A stretch of DNA of 64,000 nucleotides from Pararge aegeria. Taxonomy: Eukaryota > Arthropoda > Insecta > Lepidoptera > Nymphalidae. This document shows, piece after piece, positions 55,816-64,000 of this stretch. The stretch is taken from NCBI RefSeq assembly GCF_905163445.1, contig NC_053180.1, forward strand, positions 16,048,701 through 16,112,700, in the 5' to 3' direction. A program made the position numbers and the translations under genes. How positions within the stretch are numbered: position 1 is the stretch's first letter; the number at the start of each line of letters is the position of its first letter. The notes under the pieces were generated by a model. The model worked only from the letters and a program-made list of their open reading frames with translations, was not told the origin of the DNA and did no database searches.

Positions 55816-57600
55816 TACCTATTCTAGTTACCACGGGAACTAAATAAAAAACTGATACTCTACTCTACATCCACCTTAATCTCTCGTAGCCTACTTCTCA
55901 GAAGTTACACTTCTTCCGTGTGTGATTAAATTGCACAGGATTTTTTTTAAATATTATCTTATTATTATTATTATTAAAATATACGAGCCCATTTGGAAAG
56001 TAGTACCAGGACACGACCAATAAAAAGTATCACTAGCGCTTAATAAGATATACATTTAGGTAACGTATATTTTAAGTATCGTAGGAAATAGAGTAACAAA
56101 AGTCGCCAAACTGGGTAAATAAACGGTTCCTGCGGTATTCTTTAAAAAACTAAAAGGTAAAGTCGAATGAAGTGGCGGGCAACAGTTATAATTTGACCAT
56201 GTGACCTTAATGTTGATCATTTGGTTGTCTCAGCGTATTTTATCTTTTGTAAAAGTTTGTACAGTTACTTCCCTAAGAGTATTAATCTCAGGAAAAGATT
56301 TTTTTTAGGTTTTATTCAATCTTAATAAGGTTTCTACCATGTAGTGTTTCATGTTGCAACTTGGAAAGGAACTCGTGTGCAAGTAGAACTAGCACTTAAT
56401 CACGTAAGTGTAATAAGTCTACGTTTGAACTTCGTTTAAAAGCTCAACCACACACGGCTAGCTCGGTGTGTAATAGTCCTAATGTCCGACAAATGTTGAC
56501 TTCTACGGGCTGCTCGATCAAAGGAACGCGCTTGGTGTAGAGACGGCCTATAAGAAAATCTTTCTAGGATGTCTTTCGTTACAATGGCGTTGTTCAAACG
56601 AAAAGTTCGCTAGGCACGTTAAACATGTCTGTTTACCTTCACGCACGGGTACGAATAATACACATTCTTACGCACTTACGTAAAAGTTTTTCTATGCTAA
56701 GGGAAAGTTGCGTATATTTTCCTTTATAATGCTCTTTGTGATGCTTATGTTCGTTCACCCGCTCATATAGTTAAAGTACTAATGGCCTATTAAATTTACA
56801 TGACAAGGCTAAGTAACTTTGACAATTTATCAAACAGTACCAATTTACCGAAATAAGGCAAAAAATGTGTGTATCAAAACGAACCGTGTATTTATTATAA
56901 AATACGGGTTTTGCGATAATCTACACGGGATAATCAGACTTCGTTCAGGGCTATATTCCACCCTACCTAATGCTTATCAGTCAGAAACTTATTTTATGGG
57001 TAATTTTGACAGTTTTTTATGAGTGGTTTACACATAAAAATCTGTCTTTATAAAAAAAAAGATTCTGTTCTTCTATATGTATGTTTGTTAGGACCATTTA
57101 CAGAACGACTGCAGGATTTTTCCAGCCAGGTAGACAACTTAACAATATAATGTTGCAATGTAGACTTAAAGTGTAGTAAGTACATGCGTTATGAGTTTTC
57201 TTCGGTACAAATCACGTAAATTAATATTAGGAAAGAAATTTTCAAAAAATTTATGTTTTCCTATTTTACGTCATTTGAGCTCAAATGAATGTTAGCTGTC
57301 TATATTTGTGGAACACGTTCTAATTGCCTCGTTGATCCTACTAGTTGGCATGTTCAATTAAGTTCACGAGCACCTGAGTTAAATTCCCAAAATTTAGGGT
57401 ATATCTAAAAATCCTTATATATTTTTTTGCTTGTAATAACAACTGTGAAAACCAGCTAAACCGTATTGGAACAGCGAAAATTGTTATGGGACATTACTAG
57501 GCTTTTTTATATATAAACTGGCGCTAGTTTTTATCAAACGTAATGGCAACTGATAGATCAGCTATACACTCTCGATTTTAAGGACATGTAAGTATATACG
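55816..57600. other. No gene recognised
   Basis: AT-rich. A (TTA)n patch lies at 55957-55975. Only short chance frames. Confidence 0.4.
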
Positions 57601-57616
57601 GTACAAAGAACGAGAT

Positions 57617-57674
57617 AAAGAAGGCTTTTAAATCTTTCCCGTGTATGCACGGGAAAGAGTTAAAAGCCTTCTTT
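57617..57674. repeat. 27-bp inverted repeat with 4-nt loop
   Basis: The arms 57617-57643 and 57648-57674 differ at one position (AAATC versus the complement of GAGTT). Loop TATG. GC content is higher than in the neighbouring DNA. Confidence 0.95.
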
Positions 57675-57726
57675 AACGAGGAAGTCCACTACGTTACAGT
57701 TTTGATACTGGTGACAGTAAATGATT

Positions 57727-57935
57727 TTGACAACCTTCCTGGCGCAGCGGTGAGCGCTGTGGTTTTAAGTGGAAGGTCCCGGGTTCAATCCCCGGCATGG
57801 GCAATGTAATTTCTGAACTTTCTCTGGTCTAGTCTGGTGAGAGGCTGTGGCTAGTTTCAACCCTACTGAAACAGACGTCTTGCGTTACGGTACGACGTCA
57901 CGTAGAAACCGATAAGAATTTGGGTTTAATGTTTT
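57727..57935 (+). repeat. SINE family B copy, 3' truncated
   Basis: GACAACCTTCCTGGCGCAGCGGTGAGCGC (A-box), CCGGGTTCAATCCCCGGCATGGGC (B-box), TCTAGTCTGGTGAGAGG and AGAAACCGATAAGAATTTGGG. Confidence 0.85.
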
Positions 57936-57997
57936 TTTAGTTTTAGTAATATTTCGGCCCTTCTATACGACGTGTAACTAAAGACCGAAATGTTACT

Positions 57998-58345
57998 TAA
58001 CAGGCTTTAGAGGTACATTATGAGACTTAACGGTGAAACCGCAAAGCTAATAGTTTATGAGTAAACCACTGCCATAGTTTTTACTGAAGGAGTTCAGATA
58101 CAGCCCTAACACCACATGCCAAATTAAAATCAAGTGACTCCCTTAACTTTATTAGGTACGCGTCACGTAGCGTAGGTACTATGCACGTGTCGGTCTTTTA
58201 TATTCAATACGGTTGTCATAAGTAAACACTTGGAATGTTTTGAATTCGTTTGTATGGAAAAATAAATATGCTTCTTCGATTCAATATTTTTACAGTGTGA
58301 TTCCTTACGAAATATACCTACTTATGCACCCTTCAATGGTATTTC
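57998..58345 (+). repeat. 340-bp dispersed repeat, copy 2
   Basis: Companion of 50310-50645, same order of conserved blocks. About 75-80% similar by eye. Confidence 0.8.
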
Positions 58346-58462
58346 GTAAATCGGTTACACTTTGTATAAATAAGTCGAGGTCAAAAATAAATTAGCTATA
58401 CACACCGATTCAAAGGGCATATCAGTATAGACGGTAAGAGTTCTGTCACGAGTCTTGAGTGT

Positions 58463-58725
58463 GCGGTGATAGCCTAGAGGATGGGGACCGAGTACGATTC
58501 CCAGCACGCATCTTAACGTTTCGGAGCTATGAGCGTTTTAAGTGACTATATATCACGTGCTATAACGATGGCAGTTCTCAAAGTTGTGTGAAATCTACCA
58601 ATTAGCACATGTCTAGAGTGGTGGACTACTGCCTATACCCTTCTCATTCCCATTCTGATAAGAACTAAGCAGATAAGGCCCCTGCCCTGTAGTAGGCCGA
58701 TATTGGGTTGATAATGATTATAATG
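58463..58725 (+). repeat. SINE family A copy
   Basis: GCGGTGATAGCCTAGAGGATGG (A-box), GAGTACGATTCCCAGCACGC (B-box), CTATATATCACGTGCTATAACG and GTAGTAGGCCGATATTGGGTTG. An internal deletion removes the CATGCCTGAGAG block. Confidence 0.82.
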
Positions 58726-60380
58726 TAGGATGTCAACTACGTTACAACTCCACTGGTGGTAACGAGTATGATATTCAAACTGGTACGAGTCTCGCTCACT
58801 AGTTTTAACTGAACTCAGTAACTATATAATACTGCAGATCCTTCCGAGGATGATGTCTTAATTGGTTAATACGCGCACACTCATATTAACTGTGACTAAA
58901 AACATGCCCGAGTGAACAACACTGAAGTAAGAGAAGCTGAGCTGTCCCCACTTCATAACAAAGTAAGGAGGCTCAGACAGACAATTAATATTGTTTCACG
59001 TTATATTTTGGGTCGTTGTATCTCAGTGGAAATGTAAGGTGTATTAAGTTATAGATCAACATAACTTCAGCACTCAACTTAAATTTTCAGGCGGGGTTAT
59101 TATTTTAAAAGTAGGATTAGCTTGTAATGTAATATTTCAGTCTGTAGTTGTAACCAGCGGTTTTAGCCGCGTTAAAATTTTTAACGTTATATATCATAGT
59201 TTATGGACTATCTTTCATTGACATAAACCTATATGTCGACCATAGTGGCGACCATAGTGGCCAGTGCTATCAATTATATAGTACATATAAAAAAAAAATC
59301 TTTCCTGTATAATATTAGTTGTGATATACACGGTTACGCACGTTAAATTTTTTGTCGTTTTATGACAATTCGTTAGCTGAAAAATTTAAATAAAAAAATA
59401 ACAAGGTAAAAGTTTGGTTAACACCCAATATCTAGTGTAAGCGGCGCGGTGCGGTGGTGGTTTGAATCACATCACTTAAAGTCTCTAGTTCGATAAGCTG
59501 CTTCCAAATTTGTAATTGCATTGCCTGCCAACCTACATTGGAGCAATATGATGAGCTGAAGCACTAAACCGCTCTGAATCTTGAGAGACAAGCCCTGTGC
59601 ACAGACGATGCTCGCAGTAATAAAGATGAAAGTACGTATTTCTATAAATCATAAAATTTATGATAGTGAGTTTAGAATCATATAATTTGATAGGAATAAA
59701 AATAAATGTTTAGGTACTTGGGAAGCGAAGTAAATTCTTAATTCAGATTGTGAAAGATCACCTTTTTGTTGAAATAAATCGAATAAATTTAACGGGTAAA
59801 GTCTGCTCAAGATAGGCTTTAAACGTCGGGCCCAGCCGCACTCCGTAGGTTGTTACCCGTTTTCTCGAGTGGGGTTCAGACCTCATTATTTTTCGAAAGC
59901 ATTTGCAACACAGCGGTTTCGTTGTTTGTAAGTGGTCGAGGTCTTTTAGATGCCGAGAAATTGTGGCGACGAGTGAGAAATAATACGGAATATTGTAGCT
60001 TTCCTGAATTACTTGCCCCTTTAAAAATAATATTTAATGTGATTTTTCTTGCACAATAGCCACTTCTGCTTATGTGTTTTGAAAGGAGAATGTAAATTAT
60101 TGTGAACGTGTAACCTGATGTGTGCAAACTCACTAAAAAGACAAAAGTGAGCTACATAATGGTATGTTTTGTTACTTTTTTTAGATAAAGAATTGCAGCA
60201 CTTATTGTGTCAGAGCTCATCCGGCAAAGTCCTACCGCTGTGCCTATTTCTCCAGGATCTTTGGTGTCAATACTTGTGCAAAAAATAAAAATACAAAAGT
60301 GACGTTTGACAGCAAAGATCGATGCATCAACAATGAATAATTGTTAAAATTCAACATCAAAAACAACATCAAATTGTCAA
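58726..60380. other. No gene accepted; weak repeat relics
   Basis: 59153-59330 (TTGTAACCAGCGGTTTTAGC, TGTATAATATTAGT) may be a decayed Helitron. 59515-59620 (CAACCTACATTGGAGCAATATGATGAG) resembles a retroposon 3' end. A frame at 59850-60059 is unsupported. Confidence 0.35.
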
Positions 60381-60605
60381 GTCAACATCTCCTGAGGATG
60401 CTCCGGTTTCGGAGCGAAACGTGCGTAGAGGTTATATTGCCGAAGATCTGTTTGGTGTGGAGTATAAGGATTGAAGAAATTATAAATTACACAACACAGA
60501 TTCTCCTGCTTTTCGCGGAGTATAGCAAATTAAGCTTAATTTTGATAATATATCATGGAGTTCCGCAAAGTAACGCCTGCTTCTATCCAAACAGGTGTCC
60601 GTCAA
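60381..60605 (+). repeat. Dispersed repeat carrying a hammerhead-like motif
   Basis: CTCCTGAGGATGCTCCGG..GGAGCGAAACGTGCG, then GTTATATTGCCGAAGATCTG, GTGGAGTATAAGGATTGAAG and CAGATTCTCCTGCTTTTCGCGG. A decayed second copy is at 33060-33600. Confidence 0.75.
60387..60432 (+). ncRNA. Possible type I hammerhead ribozyme-like fold
   Basis: Stem I is 60387-60391 with 60428-60432 (one G-T pair). Core CTGAGGA is at 60392-60398 (matches CUGANGA). Stem II is GCTCCG-GTTT-CGGAGC at 60400-60415, GAAA is at 60416-60419, and a minimal stem III ACG-TG-CGT is at 60419-60426. The putative cleavage base is A60427. One extra T (60399) between core and stem II is non-canonical, so activity is doubtful. Hammerheads of this open type are known in Penelope-like elements and other retroelements. 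Confidence 0.35.
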
Positions 60606-60632
60606 TCAATAGAAAAAAAAAACTTAATTAAA

Positions 60633-61184
60633 AGAAAAACGGAAATGCTCAATGCAGTTTGTTATTAAGTAAGTTAGAAGCGTCGTTTTGGAAATAGTGC
60701 GACGGGACGTGAGATCATAATGTCGGCAAATTAGGTCTTCGCCATTTCACGAGATTCAGTTTCAATACCAATGAATTTTGAAATTTAGACCGTACCTTGT
60801 GATAACCTTCAGTATTTATATTACATACTTTCGTGTAAGTAAAAGTGGCTCCGGCGCGTTACTCATCAGTCCTCAACATAATCGAGGTAGGCCCGTTTTT
60901 CAGAGTTAGGGCATGATATCTAGTGATGTAATTTTTTGTTCGAGAATCAAAACATGTGAAAAATCTTTAGCGTTATACTATACTTTGTAGGCTCATTTTT
61001 TAGACCTTGGATTAATGGCAAAACATTTGAGGTTGCGTCGCGGAATAAATGAGGCAATTTCCCAGCGGTAAAGATAACAGTGTATTCAAATTATACAAAA
61101 TTCAATATAAAACTTACAGACAACAATTATTATATTTAGCGTGCTCCTTTAATTTTTAAAGACTTCTTTAATTTTTTTAAATAA
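60633..61184. other. No gene recognised
   Basis: AT-rich. GCGTCGCGGAATAAATGAGGCAATTTC at 61034 loosely recurs at 1120 (TGTCGCGGAATCTTGGGGCAATT). Confidence 0.35.
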
Positions 61185-61372
61185 CTAGCAGTTGCCCGCG
61201 ACTTCATCTATTGAAATGAATTTTAGATTTGCTCCGAAGTTAAAAGAAATCTGCCGGATCGCCTACGCCTATTTCCACTACCTCAAAATCTGTTCCACGA
61301 TTTATATGCACCACAGTCAGACAAGAAAATAAAACCTGTACTCACCTCTATACTATAATATTACATCTGATT
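61185..61372 (-). mobile_element. Helitron remnant
   Basis: The minus strand ends TAGATGAAGTCGCGGGCAACTGCTAG before T. The right part (CCTCTATACTATAATATTAC at 61350) looks like a mutated Helitron 5' end. About 190 bp, non-coding. Confidence 0.6.
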
Positions 61373-61405
<33 letters not shown>

Positions 61406-61411
61406 TTTTTT
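61373..61411 (+). repeat. (TA)n microsatellite
   Basis: About 14 TA units followed by a T-run. Confidence 0.9.
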
Positions 61412-61660
61412 TTCTTTTTAAAACTTTTAAAAAACTCAACATATTAAAAAAAGGATATTAGTAGTGTGCACCTCTTAGAATTCCTGATTTCGCGTTAGGT
61501 TGAGAAGATCTCCCTTAGTACCTTTGCTCTTCTCCAGAAAGAAAGCTACCGGCAAATTTCAATTTCCTTAAGATTAGTAGATTATACGGTAAGTACGTAA
61601 GATGGAAGTTTCAAAGAATCTTTATCCTACTACATTTAAATCTTCTCGTCTTTTGTACGT

Positions 61661-61704
61661 GCACCCCTGAAGTATTTATTTACAATTAAATACTTCAGGG
61701 ATGC
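61661..61704. repeat. 18-bp inverted repeat
   Basis: GCACCCCTGAAGTATTTA and TAAATACTTCAGGGATGC, one mismatch, 8-nt loop. Confidence 0.9.
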
Positions 61705-61833
61705 GAATACCTACCTAAAAGCGAATTTTGGTGTCTCTAAATCTAAAATCATAGGACTTTCATACAAAATTCCAATCTAGCCTAGATTTGGATAAAATAT
61801 TTTCCCAACTGATGTATATGACGATCAATGATC

Positions 61834-61965
61834 GAACGATCTTTCACTATTCAGGCTGTTAAGCTTTGGAATGCCTTGCCTCTTGAAATCCGAGAGGCAC
61901 AGTCTATTGCCATTTTTAAAAAACTTGTAAAAGATCATTTTTATTCTGAATCTTCGGAACTTTAA
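61834..61965 (+). pseudogene. C-terminal 43 codons of a non-LTR reverse transcriptase
   Basis: Open frame ERSFTIQAVKLWNALPLEIR, EAQSIAIFKKLVKDHFYSES, then TAA at 61963-61965. The LWNALP.EIR...S...FKK.LK.HF pattern is the standard C-terminus of CR1/Jockey-type RT. This copy is undamaged but has no upstream domain. It is joined to the family's 3' UTR that follows. Confidence 0.8.
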
Positions 61966-62475
61966 CATGCCTATTCCCTTCTGTTTTGTTTGGGGTTTGA
62001 AAAATATTGTATATATTTATCTATTATTGATATTAACTCTATAGGTATATATTAATTATCAGTATCTATATAACATACTGTAAGTTTATTATATGTATAT
62101 ATAGGTATGTATGCAAACAGGGGCGTGCACTTGGTTTCTTACCAGGGTATGCATACGGCAGAAAAATTGCATAAAATGGCAAAAGTCCTCCTCTTATACG
62201 AGTTATATATCAATTTTAGGGTATGCAGTGCTTTTGCGCATGTATGAAATGCACGCCACTGTATGCAAATATATATGTTGATTTATATGCATCACCTACC
62301 GATCTTCTTGAGCTGTGTTTAACGCCTTTGGTTGCCTGGAAGAGATCGCTATGAAGGGATAAGGCCGCAAATAATATACTTTTTGTTAAATTTTTGCTTA
62401 TAATTTTACTATATGTTTATCTTGTATACAATAAGTAGTAAGTAAAAGTGTATTCATTCATTCATTCTTTATGGT
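61966..62475 (+). repeat. 3' UTR of the same LINE, interrupted by a MITE
   Basis: TATCTATTATTGATATTAAC, TATAGGTATATATTAATTATC and GTTGCCTGGAAGAGATCGCT...GATAAGGCCGC match the minus-strand copy at 6190-6560. It ends in about four ATTC units. The hAT MITE at 62118-62261 lies inside. Confidence 0.8.
62118..62261. mobile_element. 144-bp hAT-type MITE
   Basis: Ends CAGGGGCGTGCA and TGCACGCCACTG are inverted repeats (11 of 12 match). The element is flanked by the direct repeat TATGCAAA (62110-62117 and 62262-62269). An 8-bp target duplication and CAG-starting termini define the hAT superfamily. No coding capacity. It interrupts a LINE 3' UTR whose uninterrupted form is at 6190-6560. Confidence 0.88.
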
Positions 62476-62484
62476 TCAACAGGT

Positions 62485-62831
62485 ACCTATTTTCTAAATT
62501 TTGGGTTTGTAGACTTAATAGTGAAAGAAATCAACTAAAACTATCTTCCCCTATTTTAATAAACTTAAATGGTGATATCCAAAAAAAAAACTCGAAATCA
62601 TAGCATCATTGCAAACTTCAAACCCCTATTTTACCCCTTAAGAGTGATTTGGATAAAATATATTCTGAACTGATGAGAAACGATTTTCCTCATATTCTCT
62701 TCTAATAATAACTAATTTACGTTCATATTTTTCTATTAGCAGCAAGACTTTTTTTCAAACCTTAGTAGTTAAAATTTACCAAATCAAAGATTGGAAAACT
62801 TGACGTGAGCGAATCCGCGGGCAAAAACTAG
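62485..62831 (+). mobile_element. Helitron 3' part
   Basis: Ends GTGAGCGAATCCGCGGGCAAAAACTAG before T, the same family tip as 10350. The interior has TCAAACCCCTATTTTACCCC. The 5' terminus is not identified. Confidence 0.6.
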
Positions 62832-63679
62832 TATTTTTATATTTTTTTATGCAGCTTCCGCATATCACAAATAATTTCTCAGTGCAAGTTCTTTGAATTT
62901 TATATAAGTGGAGCTAAGGCAGAATGTTTTTCCTGAATTTCTAGTTTTAATAATTGTTAGCAAGCACAATTTGACGCTTGCAAATGCTACACACTGAAAT
63001 AATCTTATGTACCAACCTATCGTAAGCTAATAATGTAAATGAGGGTAGTTGACATAAATACTCGTCTTTACCCGTATACAAATGATTTAGCGACGCTTGA
63101 CCTGAATATTCCGCTGAGTTATGAGTTAATTTATATGCGGAAAATATGGTGAGGATACGGGAGCAAGCGAGAGCGTTTCGTAATTTTTCTCTCGTTGGAT
63201 TATGTTGATTTTACGAAAGTGCCTCTTGGAAACGGCCCGCATTAAATTTTCATACTTGCTGTTAAATGTTCATATTATCAACAAGTAGCGCTTGAGGTTT
63301 AAGCTTACTTTAATATACGTTTATTAGCTTTAATGAATGTACCTATCTACAGGTATTAGTTATATGAACAGCTATGTTTACTTGAGTTTGGGTTATGTTT
63401 CAGCGGTCTTTTTGTTTATGTATATATTTTCCCTCGTATTTTTCAAAGTAGATCCTCATTAAAGTTTAACAAATGGGGTTAAATTAGTTTCATTTTAGCT
63501 TTTCGGATTTTATTGCTTGTATATACGACTTGATAAATCAAACAGGTTATTGAATTGTGCCTTGTCGAACGGGACAGGCATATAAGAAATAACACCAATC
63601 ACGTTTTTATATGGCGGAAGGTTATTAAACAATTACTATTATTCAATTTAAAAGATGTTTAAAGCTCCATCTATTTTAT
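62832..63679. other. No recognisable feature
   Basis: AT-rich, only short chance frames. Confidence 0.4.
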
Positions 63680-64000
63680 TTCATACTCGCAGTCCCCCGC
63701 GACTTTATCCGCGTATAAGTTAAACTTAAAAGAAAGACCTATGCTTTTGCAGATTATAGTTTTAAAACTTTTTAACAACTTTGTCTTACATGATATGATT
63801 GAAACTTTAACTGTTTACGCAGCACGCTCACAAAAGTTTTTTTTCCCTGACTTTGAAATATTCTTCATTGATGCTATGCTCCTATAGCTCTAAGCGTGAT
63901 GATATACAGCCTACAGCCTTCCTCGATAAAATGGGCTATCTAACAGTGAAATAATTTTTCAAATTGGATCAGAAGTTCCTGAAATCATCGCGTTTAAGTA
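63680..64000 (-). mobile_element. Helitron, partial at the window edge
   Basis: The minus strand ends ACGCGGATAAAGTCGCGGGGGACTGCGAG near 63683. The interior (CATAGC..CAATGAAGAAT, GATAGCCCATTTTATC, TCAGGAACTTCTGATCC) matches the plus-strand Helitron at 39952-40326. Its other end lies beyond 64000. Confidence 0.65.

Noticed and set aside
57617..57674. MicroRNA precursor
   Set aside because: A 4-nt loop and nearly perfect 27-bp stem do not match normal Dicer substrates; kept only as an inverted repeat.
60341..60631. 96-codon frame over the hammerhead-like repeat
   Set aside because: The frame exists through base composition in a dispersed repeat, with no conserved domain.

Overview
The window looks like intergenic or intronic DNA from a moth or butterfly (Lepidoptera). 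It is AT-rich, has no bacterial-style gene order, and is packed with repeats. The repeats include tRNA-headed SINEs, Helitrons with TC...CTAG ends, 3' ends of non-LTR elements, a Penelope-like relic and a mariner-type transposon. From memory, several of these repeats resemble those common in butterfly genomes; the species cannot be fixed from the sequence alone.

Region by region: 1-1293 holds the 3' end of a non-LTR retrotransposon. 1294-3994 is a structurally complete Tc1/mariner-superfamily element. It has TIRs of about 535 bp, a TA target duplication and a transposase of 358 aa encoded in two exons. 4.0-8.7 kb holds SINE and LINE 3' ends, including one retroposed copy with poly(A) and a clean 16-bp target duplication (5394-5594). 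9.18-13.0 kb is a Helitron cluster. It contains a complete non-autonomous copy with 122-bp tandem repeats, a second short copy, and an opposite-strand copy that keeps the last 248 codons of a PIF1-type helicase. 13-23 kb is mostly unassigned DNA with SINEs, a microsatellite and LINE relics.

The only plausible host coding exon is at 23201-23496. It has a splice acceptor, a 5' UTR, a start codon with a signal-peptide-like sequence and a GTAAGT donor. The rest of that gene was not found, so much of the remaining sequence may be its intron. 23.6-44 kb contains Helitrons, SINEs, LINE ends and several inverted repeats. 44.87-45.80 kb is a decayed Penelope-like element with both RT and GIY-YIG parts. 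48-64 kb contains more Helitrons and SINEs and two pairs of dispersed repeats. It also has a hammerhead-ribozyme-like fold (60387-60432) and a 144-bp hAT-type MITE with an 8-bp target duplication, nested in a LINE 3' UTR (62118-62261).

There is no operon-like cooperation among genes. The functional content is mobile DNA at different stages of decay: the mariner element looks young and possibly active, the Helitrons and the MITE are intermediate, and the Penelope and RT fragments are dead.
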